Assembly: GCA_900299065.1 (NCBI GenBank)
Contig: OMIJ01000239.1
Location: forward strand, 1-13,900
DNA from: Hyphomicrobiales bacterium
GTDB lineage: Bacteria > Pseudomonadota > Alphaproteobacteria > Rhizobiales > Beijerinckiaceae
Direction: 5' to 3'
Length of the DNA: 13,900 nt
Positions within the stretch are counted from its first letter, which is position 1. The number at the start of each line of letters is the position of its first letter. The notes under the pieces were generated by a model. The model saw only the letters and a program-made list of their open reading frames with translations. It had not been told where the DNA came from and searched no databases. Shown here one piece after another: positions 1 through 6,372 of this stretch. Both the position numbers and the translations under genes were made by a program.

Positions 1-381
1 AGTTTTCTCTCTGCCATGCCATTGGGTGTGCAAGTGCTCAAAGTGCATATGTTGCAGCTGGGCAAGGAGATTGAAGAAGCGGGGCGCGTGGTTGGCGGAA
101 GTTGGAATACGACATTTCGCAAGATTATTGTTCCTCTTGCTGTTCCTGCCTATGCCGTTGTCGGCATTATCGTCTTTGCCAGCACGATACGAAATGTTGC
201 CTCTGTGATGTTGCTCTCATCTGGCAATAATCGCGTTTTATCCGTATTACAGGTTGAGTTCTTATCGACCGGCAGTCTTGGTCCTGCTGCTGTGGTGGGA
301 ACAGTTATCATGCTCATCAGTCTCACGGCCGCATTGATCGTTCAGATACTGAGTCATCGATTTGGGATTCACGCAAGATAG
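1..381 (+). CDS. ABC transporter permease, Fe(III)-type family, C-terminal part (5' end outside window)
   Basis: The frame is open from base 1 (five codons precede the first ATG at 16) and stops with TAG at 379-381, so this is the last 126 codons of a longer gene. It shows the cytoplasmic EAA loop of binding-protein-dependent permeases: EEAG at about residues 25-28 of the visible part, followed by the I-VPLAVPA stretch that docks on the ATPase. Two hydrophobic membrane segments follow. The stretch around RNVASVMLL and NRVLSV resembles the end of the long, two-domain permeases of the AfuB/SfuB iron(III) family, which are also used for organic solutes. It lies 38 bases before the GST-like gene on the same strand, so it probably supplies uptake for the catabolic operon that follows. 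Its substrate cannot be read from this fragment. The ABC permease call is firm; the subfamily is moderately sure. Confidence 0.85.
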   Translation, partial: SFLSAMPLGVQVLKVHMLQLGKEIEEAGRVVGGSWNTTFRKIIVPLAVPAYAVVGIIVFASTIRNVASVMLLSSGNNRVLSVLQVEFLSTGSLGPAAVVGTVIMLISLTAALIVQILSHRFGIHAR

Positions 382-409
382 GATTGTGCTCAAATTTTGG
401 CATAGGGAT

Positions 410-413
410 GGAG
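410..413 (+). promoter_or_regulatory. Ribosome binding site deciding the GST-like start
   Basis: GGAG lies six bases before the ATG at 420. The same frame is open from an earlier TTG (384) and another ATG (408), but neither has this spacing, so ATG 420 is preferred. Confidence 0.6.
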
Positions 414-419
414 TCTTTT

Positions 420-1025
420 ATGCGTTTGTTTATCAGTCCGATTTCGCCTTATGTGCGCAAGGTCGAGATCATAGCCCATCTCAAAGGTCTTGGAGACCGA
501 CTTGAGAAAGTTAAAGCCCGTGATGTGGGTGTGGATATTGCCTCGCTCAATCCGCTGGCCAAAGTGCCCACATTCATAGCCGACGATGGCGAGGTTATGA
601 TCGAATCGGGACTGATCTGCCAATATCTCGATGAGATTGGCACGGGGCCGCGTCTTTATGGTGATGATGCTAAGACAAGACGATCTATTTTGCAACAAGA
701 GGCTCTGGCGCAAGGTGTATTGGATGCCGCTGTGGCATGTCGCATGGAAGTGCGCGAACACAGCCCAGAGCAACAATCCACCGCTTGGCTGGAGCGCCAA
801 CATAAAAAGCTGGAAGCCGGATTGACTGCGATTGAGAAGAATCTCTCAAATTTATCTTCCGATTTAGGTCTTTTGCATGCCTGTTATGTCTGTGCGCTCT
901 ATTTCATTGATCAACACAAGGTCTATGAAAGCTGGCGTCAGCATTACCCGCATCTGGCTCAATGGTATTTGCAAATGCGGGCATTGCCTCTGATTGCATC
1001 GACGGAGCCTCAGGCGGGTCACTAA
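420..1025 (+). CDS. Glutathione S-transferase-like protein
   Basis: This 201-residue protein has the length and layout of bacterial GSTs. An N-terminal thioredoxin-like domain (about 1-80) opens with SPISPYVRKV, where a Ser near residue 6 or 9 can activate glutathione. It contains the cis-proline motif KVPTF (Pro50) and the glutathione gamma-glutamyl-binding pair Glu62-Ser63 (IESGLICQYL). A helical C-terminal domain fills about 90-200. It resembles YibF-like GSTs of unknown substrate. The start is set at ATG 420 because of the GGAG ribosome binding site and because the mature GST fold begins there. It sits between the ABC permease and the aminotransferase, 37 bases before the latter. In aromatic pathways, GSTs act as isomerases, dehalogenases or ether-cleaving enzymes. 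Such a role here is inference, as is cytoplasmic location. Confidence 0.85.
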   Translation: MRLFISPISPYVRKVEIIAHLKGLGDRLEKVKARDVGVDIASLNPLAKVPTFIADDGEVMIESGLICQYLDEIGTGPRLYGDDAKTRRSILQQEALAQGVLDAAVACRMEVREHSPEQQSTAWLERQHKKLEAGLTAIEKNLSNLSSDLGLLHACYVCALYFIDQHKVYESWRQHYPHLAQWYLQMRALPLIASTEPQAGH

Positions 1026-1052
1026 TAATCAAATCTTTTTGGATATATCTTC

Positions 1053-1056
1053 GAGG
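1053..1056 (+). promoter_or_regulatory. Ribosome binding site deciding the aminotransferase start
   Basis: GAGG stands six bases upstream of ATG 1063. The longer open frame (from 994) would overlap the GST gene and add 23 residues with no family similarity, so this site marks the likely start. Confidence 0.6.
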
Positions 1057-1062
1057 TTGAGA

Positions 1063-2244
1063 ATGGTTCAGACATCGGGTCAACATTTCCTGCATATTCC
1101 AGGTCCCAGTCCGATTCCGGATCGAATTTTACGCGCCATCTCTGCGCCGATCATCGACCATCGCTGTGAAGAATTTGCCAGATTAGGACGCATAGTGCTC
1201 GATGGCATAAAGACTGTCTTCAACACACAGCATCCGGTGATGATCTATCCGGCATCAGGCACGGGCGCCTGGGAGGCAGCCATTGTCAATACGCTCTCTC
1301 CAGGTGACAAAGTGCTCATGGTGGAAACAGGGCATTTTGCCATGCAATGGCGTCACATGGCAGAAAAATGGGGAATTGAAGTTGATCTCATTCCTGGTGA
1401 TTGGCGTCATCCCGTTAATCCGCAAACTATTGAAACCAGATTGCATGAAGACAAATCGCATTCCATCAAAGCTGTGATGGTGGTCCATAATGAGACTTCC
1501 ATCGGAGCAACAAGCGCGATTGATAAGGTTAGAAAGGCTATTGATGGAGCTCATCATCCAGCGCTGTTGATGGTTGATACGGTTTCTGGCCTTGGCTCGA
1601 TTGAATTTCGGCATGATGATTGGGGTGTTGATGTTGCTGTTGCTTGTTCGCAAAAAGGCCTGATGATGCCGCCTGGTTTGGGAATAGCCGCTCTATCGCC
1701 CAAGGCTTTGGCGGCATCCAGGCAGAATAAAATGCCGCGTTCGTTCTGGGATTGGTCAGATATGATTAAAGCTAATGAGCTTGGCTTTTTTCCATCAACG
1801 CCTGCAACAAATCTGCTTTATGGTTTGCGTGAAGCGCTCACATTGATGCATGAAGAGGGGCTATCAAATGTTTATGCGCGGCATAAACGGCTTGCAGCTG
1901 CTACACGTGCTGCCGTGCGTGGATGGGGTCTTGAGATTTTATGTCTCGATGAGGAAGCGCATTCGCCTGTGCTCACTGCAGTGCTGATGCCTGAGGGGCA
2001 TAATGCCGATCACTTTCGTCAGATTGCACTCAAGAGTTTCGACATTTCATTGGGCATGGGCCTTTCAAAAGTTGCCGGCAAAGTCTTCCGAATTGGTCAT
2101 CTGGGCTCGTGCAATGATCTTTTATTGATGGGGGCTCTGGCTGGTGTTGAGATGAGTCTCAAAGTCGCTGGCGTTCCGCATAGAGCCGAAGGATTGATTG
2201 CGGCCCGTGACCATTTGACTGCGACTTTATCTTGTCAAGTCTGA
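1063..2244 (+). CDS. Class V aminotransferase, serine-glyoxylate aminotransferase (SgaA)-like
   Basis: This is a PLP-dependent fold type I enzyme of 393 residues, the usual length for serine-glyoxylate and alanine-glyoxylate aminotransferases. Visible landmarks are the opening PGPSPIPDRIL, the PASGTGAWEAA cofactor phosphate loop (63-73), VDTVSGL with Asp172 for the pyridine nitrogen, the SQKGLMMPPGL block with the PLP-binding Lys198, the PATNLLYGLREAL block (247-259), and FRIGHLG, whose Arg343 should hold the substrate carboxylate. These match SgaA of the methylotroph serine cycle and photorespiratory-type enzymes closely, as remembered. Start ATG 1063 has a GAGG site. The gene is 74 bases upstream of the Rieske oxygenase. 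Known activity would move the amino group of serine (or alanine) to glyoxylate. Why it sits in an aromatic operon is unclear: it may handle a two-carbon product or an aminated substrate. No serine-cycle partner genes are visible. Confidence 0.9.
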   Translation: MVQTSGQHFLHIPGPSPIPDRILRAISAPIIDHRCEEFARLGRIVLDGIKTVFNTQHPVMIYPASGTGAWEAAIVNTLSPGDKVLMVETGHFAMQWRHMAEKWGIEVDLIPGDWRHPVNPQTIETRLHEDKSHSIKAVMVVHNETSIGATSAIDKVRKAIDGAHHPALLMVDTVSGLGSIEFRHDDWGVDVAVACSQKGLMMPPGLGIAALSPKALAASRQNKMPRSFWDWSDMIKANELGFFPSTPATNLLYGLREALTLMHEEGLSNVYARHKRLAAATRAAVRGWGLEILCLDEEAHSPVLTAVLMPEGHNADHFRQIALKSFDISLGMGLSKVAGKVFRIGHLGSCNDLLLMGALAGVEMSLKVAGVPHRAEGLIAARDHLTATLSCQV

Positions 2245-2304
2245 GCTTCTGCGTCTATCATCATTGAAAATTACTTGTTCCTGAGGGCTGCAGGATCAGA
2301 CATT

Positions 2305-2310
2305 GAGGAG
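2305..2310 (+). promoter_or_regulatory. Ribosome binding site supporting a GTG start
   Basis: GAGGAG lies eight bases before GTG 2319. No in-frame ATG exists near the domain start, so this strong site supports GTG as the initiator of the Rieske oxygenase. Confidence 0.65.
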
Positions 2311-2318
2311 TTGAGAAA

Positions 2319-3596
2319 GTGTTATCGAAGGCCAAAAATGATCTGATCACGCAAACGGGTCCGGGGACGCCTTGCGGCAAGTTTTTGCGTAGCTATTGGC
2401 AACCTGTGGCAACAAGTCAGGAAATGCCGATTGGTGGCGATCCTTTGCCTGTGCGCATAATGAGCGAAGATCTGGTTCTGTTTCGCGATGACAAGGATCA
2501 ATTGGGTTTGATTGGCCGAGCCTGTCCTCATCGTGCAACCGATTTATCCTATGGGCGCGTTGAGGATGGCGGGTTGCGCTGTCTTTATCATGGTTGGTTG
2601 TTTGATCGTCATGGCAATTGTCTGGATCAACCGGCCGAACCTGAGGATAAAAAATTCTGCCATAAGGTTCGCCATAAAGCCTATCGTGTCCAGGAAAAGG
2701 GCGGTGCGATCTGGGCCTATATGGGCGAGGGCGAGCCGCCGCTTATACCCGATTTCGAATTTCTGACCGGGCCAGAGCCTAATCGTATTACCTTTCGGGT
2801 TTTGCAAACTTGTAATTGGCTGCAAGGTTTGGAGAGTTCAACGGATCCTGCGCATACGACTTATCTACATCGTCGTCCGCCGGGTATTGCCAGTGTGCGC
2901 TCGGGTAATGATATTGCAGCGATACGTGGCAATGATCCGCCCGCCATCAGCATTGAGCAGACAAGTTTTGGAACGCGCATTTTTGCGCTTCACAATTCAC
3001 CCGCAGGCAAGAAATATCTACGAGTGAATAATTATGTCTATCCCAATGGCGCAACCCCTTCCACTTCAACGGGGGAGAGTGGCTATCAGGGGCGCTGGTA
3101 TGTGCCGGTGGATGATTATAATCATTATCGCTATGAATTCTTTTATCGGCACTCGGAGCCACTCAATAAAGAGCGTTTGATCCAAAATCATCATGAAAAT
3201 GTTGCCGAGGATCATCGCCATGTGCGCCGTCCTGAGAACCGTTATTTGCAAGATCGTGCGCAAATGAAGTCTGGCGCGAGCTTTGGTGGCATGGGCGTTT
3301 ACTTCCCCGCGCAAGATGCTTTTGCGATTGAAACGCAAGGCGCCATTCAGGATCGTACGCAGGAATATCTGGGCTCAACCGATATTGTCATTATCGCTGT
3401 GCGCCAGGCCTTGTTTAAAGCCATTCAGCAAGTTGAAAATGGCGAGGAAGCGCCCTGGTTGCAACGTGATCCGACAAAAAATGCATTTGAGGATTTCATT
3501 TGCACTTCTGGCTATATTGAGGACCATGAGGATGGTCCAAGTTTCTGTCGCCGGGTTCTATCCGCTAAATCCGCTAAATCGCCAGCCGCAGAATAA
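2319..3596 (+). CDS. Rieske non-heme iron oxygenase, alpha subunit, phthalate 4,5-dioxygenase type
   Basis: This 425-residue protein is the catalytic oxygenase component of a Rieske system. The Rieske 2Fe-2S site is complete: CPHR (Cys69, His71) and CLYHGW (Cys88, His91). The mononuclear iron site follows as D-x2-H-x4-H (Asp176, His179, His184) after the CNWLQGLE helix, with the third ligand Asp355 in GSTDIVIIA. The N-terminal part (LRSYWQPVATSQE) and overall length match the phthalate 4,5-dioxygenase group, whose oxygenase component is alpha-only. Such enzymes hydroxylate aromatic carboxylates or demethylate aryl ethers using electrons from a reductase. No reductase gene lies in this window, so one must be encoded elsewhere. 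The start is GTG with a GAGGAG site. Near the stop there is a 9-base tandem duplication. The family is certain; the substrate is not. Confidence 0.93.
   Translation: MLSKAKNDLITQTGPGTPCGKFLRSYWQPVATSQEMPIGGDPLPVRIMSEDLVLFRDDKDQLGLIGRACPHRATDLSYGRVEDGGLRCLYHGWLFDRHGNCLDQPAEPEDKKFCHKVRHKAYRVQEKGGAIWAYMGEGEPPLIPDFEFLTGPEPNRITFRVLQTCNWLQGLESSTDPAHTTYLHRRPPGIASVRSGNDIAAIRGNDPPAISIEQTSFGTRIFALHNSPAGKKYLRVNNYVYPNGATPSTSTGESGYQGRWYVPVDDYNHYRYEFFYRHSEPLNKERLIQNHHENVAEDHRHVRRPENRYLQDRAQMKSGASFGGMGVYFPAQDAFAIETQGAIQDRTQEYLGSTDIVIIAVRQALFKAIQQVENGEEAPWLQRDPTKNAFEDFICTSGYIEDHEDGPSFCRRVLSAKSAKSPAAE
3561..3578 (+). repeat. Tandem 9-bp direct repeat in the 3' end of the oxygenase gene
   Basis: TCCGCTAAA occurs twice head to tail, encoding SAKSAK in the extreme C-terminal tail, after the last conserved part of the oxygenase. 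It keeps frame and is probably a neutral slippage product. Confidence 0.8.
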
Positions 3597-3633
3597 ATCA
3601 ATCGTCAGTTGTCTTTCCGTACATCACATGAAT

Positions 3634-3637
3634 GGAG
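3634..3637 (+). promoter_or_regulatory. Ribosome binding site deciding the VOC protein start
   Basis: GGAG lies six bases before ATG 3644. The alternative ATG at 3632 overlaps this motif and has no comparable site, so 3644 is preferred. Confidence 0.6.
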
Positions 3638-3643
3638 TTATCT

Positions 3644-4153
3644 ATGAATCAGGCAGAGCTTTCAAAAAATATCAATGGCATTAGCCATAGCGGCTTTTAT
3701 GTAGAGGATCTCGATCGCACCTTGGAATTCTACACGAGAGTTTTGGGGGCGAGACTTGCCTGGCGCAATGACAATTCAACCAATCCACTCATGAAGCTGT
3801 ATATTGGTGATTTTGGTCTTTCGATCATTAAATGGCCGCCGGATGTGTCCAAGTTCACAATACCTCATGCGATTCATTGGGCTTATCGTGTGGATCCTTA
3901 TAAGGCCGAAGAGACTATTAATTATATCAAGTCACTGGGTATAGAAGTTGAAGGTCCTGTTGGCCATCGTCGCGAGATCGGCATTATCAATTGGTTCTTC
4001 CTTGATCCTGACAATTATCGCGTCGAGGTCGAAGCGACATTCCCCACTGCCGAGGAGGCAGCTATTGTGGTTGAGCGCAATAAGGCAGGTCGTCGTTCCG
4101 ATCTTGGTCTTTATGGTGGTGATCCCAAATTGCGCGAACTCAAGCCTGAATGA
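3644..4153 (+). CDS. VOC-superfamily protein (glyoxalase/type I extradiol dioxygenase-like)
   Basis: This 169-residue protein has the paired beta-alpha-beta-beta-beta modules of the vicinal-oxygen-chelate superfamily. Module one begins with ISHSGFYVEDLDRTLEFYTRVLG and module two with HAIHWAYRV. The expected metal ligands are visible: His15 at the first strand, His75 or His78 at the start of the second module, and Glu128 in DPDNYRVEVEA. The size fits small glyoxalase or fosfomycin-resistance-type proteins better than full extradiol dioxygenases (about 300 residues). It follows the Rieske gene by 47 bases and precedes the LigB-type gene. It could isomerise, cleave or lyse a pathway intermediate; the sequence does not say which. 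The family is well supported, the reaction unknown. ATG 3644 is chosen over 3632 on the ribosome binding site. Confidence 0.85.
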   Translation: MNQAELSKNINGISHSGFYVEDLDRTLEFYTRVLGARLAWRNDNSTNPLMKLYIGDFGLSIIKWPPDVSKFTIPHAIHWAYRVDPYKAEETINYIKSLGIEVEGPVGHRREIGIINWFFLDPDNYRVEVEATFPTAEEAAIVVERNKAGRRSDLGLYGGDPKLRELKPE

Positions 4154-4179
4154 TGTGATCTGGTATTTGTAATCAAGCT

Positions 4180-4207
4180 CAATCGTCGGCGCATTTGCCG
4201 ACGATTG
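4180..4207 (+). repeat. Perfect 11-bp inverted repeat (hairpin) before the extradiol dioxygenase
   Basis: CAATCGTCGGC (4180-4190) and GCCGACGATTG (4197-4207) are exact reverse complements separated by the six-base loop GCATTT. The stem ends four bases before the GGGGAG ribosome binding site of the downstream gene and 26 bases after the VOC stop codon. No run of T follows, so it does not look like an intrinsic terminator. It may be an mRNA-stabilising or processing stem between cistrons, a modulator of translation, or an operator. The structure is seen directly; the role is inferred. Confidence 0.8.
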
Positions 4208-4222
4208 TCGTGGGGAGTTGAT

Positions 4223-5245
4223 ATGGCGAATATTGTTTTTGGATTTGGATCTTCGCATGGTCCTTTGCTGTCAACACCTCCAGAGCGCTGGGATTTGCGC
4301 GCTGCAGATGATCGGCTTAATCCTGATCATCCCTTCAGAGGCAAGAGCTATAATTTTCCCGATCTTGTTATGGCTCGCCAGGGAGAGAAAGATTTTGTAC
4401 AGGAATCTTCACTTGAGTCGCGGAAAAAACTTTATGAGCGCAATCATGCCGCGATGAATTTTCTGGCCAAGCGCGTGGATGACGTTAGTCCGGATGTGAT
4501 TGTTGTTGTAGGCGATGATCAGCATGAATGGTTTCATGAAGATATTCAGCCCTCGTTCACGGTCTATTCCGGCGAGCAGGTTATTAATGCTGCGATTGAT
4601 CCAGAAAAACTCAAAACCAAATCACCTGGTATTGCTTTGGCGATGTCGGCCAGTCATCCGCCAGAAGATCAGGCCTATCCTGTCCCGGTTGAATTGGCGG
4701 AAGCTATTATTCAGCGCGCAATCAGTGATGAATTTGATGTCGCTGTTTCAATGAAGCAGCGCTCGAATGCCCGTGGCCTGATCGGCGTGGGTCACGCTGT
4801 AGGCTTTATTTATCGGCGCATTGTGAAGGATCGACCCATTCCGGTTCTACCGATTCTGCTCAATACTTATTTTCCGCCAAACCAGCCAAGCGCAAAGCGT
4901 TGTTATCAATTTGGACAATCAATTGGTCGCGCTATTGCAGAGATCAAGGGTGACTATGCCCATAAGCGCGTGGCTATTTGTGCATCAGGTGGAATAAGTC
5001 ATTTTGTTGTCGATGAAGACTTTGATCGTCGTATGCTCAATGCGATTCGCGATCGCGATACAAAAACCATCTTCGCTGAACCTGAAGCGATGTTCCGATC
5101 GGGCACATCTGAAACAAAAAACTGGATCACAGTTGCAGGCATATTGTCGGAAACGAATCTTCAAATGAAGCTCGTTGATTATGTACCTTCTTACAGATCA
5201 GAGGCAGGAACAGGTTGCGGCATGGCGTTTGCGACTTGGGAATAG
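4223..5245 (+). CDS. Class III (LigB-type) extradiol ring-cleavage dioxygenase
   Basis: This 340-residue protein aligns in its landmarks with LigB, the catalytic subunit of protocatechuate 4,5-dioxygenase. His12 in SSHGPLL and His101 in VVGDDQHEWF are the expected Fe(II) histidines. His260 in ASGGISH matches the catalytic base, and Glu297 in RSGTSETKNW matches the third iron ligand. It is longer than LigB by an insertion at about residues 20-85, and no LigA-like small subunit is fused or adjacent. The reaction class is oxygen-dependent meta cleavage of a catechol-type ring. The start is ATG 4223 with GGGGAG (4211-4216) six bases upstream; the frame's earlier start at 4205 lies inside the hairpin. 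Because protocatechuate is the product of the decarboxylase family encoded next, a protocatechuate-like substrate is plausible, but the missing LigA makes another catechol, or a gallate-like compound, equally possible. Confidence 0.88.
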   Translation: MANIVFGFGSSHGPLLSTPPERWDLRAADDRLNPDHPFRGKSYNFPDLVMARQGEKDFVQESSLESRKKLYERNHAAMNFLAKRVDDVSPDVIVVVGDDQHEWFHEDIQPSFTVYSGEQVINAAIDPEKLKTKSPGIALAMSASHPPEDQAYPVPVELAEAIIQRAISDEFDVAVSMKQRSNARGLIGVGHAVGFIYRRIVKDRPIPVLPILLNTYFPPNQPSAKRCYQFGQSIGRAIAEIKGDYAHKRVAICASGGISHFVVDEDFDRRMLNAIRDRDTKTIFAEPEAMFRSGTSETKNWITVAGILSETNLQMKLVDYVPSYRSEAGTGCGMAFATWE

Positions 5246-5266
5246 CAGAGTGAGCGCAGGATGTTT

Positions 5267-5284
5267 GCCTCTCGCTGAGGCTTT
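5267..5284 (+). terminator. Possible weak intrinsic terminator or attenuator
   Basis: GCCTC (5267-5271) and GAGGC (5277-5281) form a five-pair stem with a five-base loop, followed directly by TTTT through the stem edge into 5284. It lies in the 72-base gap between the extradiol dioxygenase and the decarboxylase-like gene. The stem is short, so partial read-through to the next gene is likely if it works at all. Confidence 0.35.
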
Positions 5285-5317
5285 TCATTATTCGTGCATG
5301 CTGAAGGCAGGTTTTAG

Positions 5318-6313
5318 ATGAAGCTTCAATTAAGCATTGCCATGGCGGATAATCCGCGCACGCGTCCCATTTTCGAGGGTAAGGTCAAGGCCGATGGCAT
5401 AGACTTTCTTGCTACGCCCTTGCATGCATCGGAATTATTCTGGCGCCAATTGCGCTTTGGTGATTTTGATGTTTCCGAAATGTCGGTTTCATCGCTGATG
5501 ATGGCGGTTGCCAATGGCGATAATCGTTGGGTTGGCCTGCCGATCTTTACCACGCGTCGCATGTTTCATGTTGGTGTTCTGGTTCGCAAAGATAGCGGAA
5601 TTAACAAGCCTGAAGATCTCAAGGGCAAACGCATGGGCGTGCCTGAATATCAGCAGACTGCAGCGCTATGGACGCGCGGCTATTTGCAACATGAATATAA
5701 TGTGCATCCGCGCGATATGGAATTCTGGATGGAGCGGAATGACGATTCCAGTCAAGGGGCAGCAACGGGCTTTCGTCCGCCAAAGGATGTGAAACTATCC
5801 TATATTCCTAATGATACCAATATGGGCGAAATGCTTTTGCAAGGTAAGCTTGATGGAGCATTACGCTATCTTGCCGGAACGAATAATCTTGTAGATCGCT
5901 CTTCCGTTGATTTGTATAAGCATCCCGATTTTAAAACGCTCTTCTCAGATCCACATGCAGAAGGTGTGCGTTCATTCGAAAAGACTGGCATTTATCCAAT
6001 CAATCACGGCATGGTGATTAAACGCGAGATTGCCGAGCGGCATCCCTGGGTGGTTTTGAATATTTTTAAAGCCTTCCAAAAGGCTAATGAACTTGCTGAA
6101 AAGGCGCGGCGAGAGGCTGTCGAATATCATCTTGAAACGGGCCTTTTGCCGGCATCTGCGAAAAAGGCTTTGACAACACCCCTTATCAAGCATGGTATTG
6201 CTGCCAATCGTAAGGTTCTCGAGACAGCGGCGCAATATTCCTTTGAGCAGGGATTAACGCCGCGTCTTATCAAATTAGAGGAATTATTTGCTCCCTCAGT
6301 CATGGAGCAGTGA
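5318..6313 (+). CDS. 4,5-dihydroxyphthalate decarboxylase-like protein
   Basis: This 331-residue protein has the same length, as remembered, as the Pseudomonas phthalate-pathway enzyme Pht5. It has the periplasmic-binding-protein fold that this decarboxylase family shares with NMT1/solute-binding proteins. Recognisable pieces are the start LSIAMADNPRTRPIFEGKV, the block DFDVSEMSVSSLMMAVANGD (about 49-70), the KGKRMGVPEYQQTAALWTRG block (about 103-122) and GIYPINHGMVIKRE near 223-237. There is no signal peptide or lipobox, so it is cytoplasmic and unlikely to be a transport binding protein. The family removes one carboxylate from 4,5-dihydroxyphthalate to give protocatechuate. Next to a phthalate-type Rieske oxygenase and a LigB-type dioxygenase this makes a coherent carboxy-aromatic pathway, though many family members in other operons act on unknown substrates. 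An AAGG site precedes ATG 5318 by ten bases. It is the last gene of the + strand operon. Confidence 0.85.
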   Translation: MKLQLSIAMADNPRTRPIFEGKVKADGIDFLATPLHASELFWRQLRFGDFDVSEMSVSSLMMAVANGDNRWVGLPIFTTRRMFHVGVLVRKDSGINKPEDLKGKRMGVPEYQQTAALWTRGYLQHEYNVHPRDMEFWMERNDDSSQGAATGFRPPKDVKLSYIPNDTNMGEMLLQGKLDGALRYLAGTNNLVDRSSVDLYKHPDFKTLFSDPHAEGVRSFEKTGIYPINHGMVIKREIAERHPWVVLNIFKAFQKANELAEKARREAVEYHLETGLLPASAKKALTTPLIKHGIAANRKVLETAAQYSFEQGLTPRLIKLEELFAPSVMEQ

Positions 6314-6372
6314 GGTATCGGTAGTTCTTCCGACCTATAGTTCGCTGGACGTCGCGCCAATTCATTCCCACA

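Noticed and set aside
390..803. Open frame of 137 codons on the minus strand opposite the GST-like gene
   Set aside because: It has no recognisable motif and the sense strand encodes a complete GST fold with a ribosome binding site.
5318..6313. Reading the gene as an ABC/NMT1 periplasmic binding protein
   Set aside because: No signal peptide or lipobox is present, and its blocks and length fit 4,5-dihydroxyphthalate decarboxylase better; the operon context is enzymatic.
6314..6372. Bidirectional terminator between the convergent operons
   Set aside because: Only a weak, bulged pairing (AGGT..CGG with CCGACCT) is visible and no T-run follows on either strand, so no terminator is annotated.
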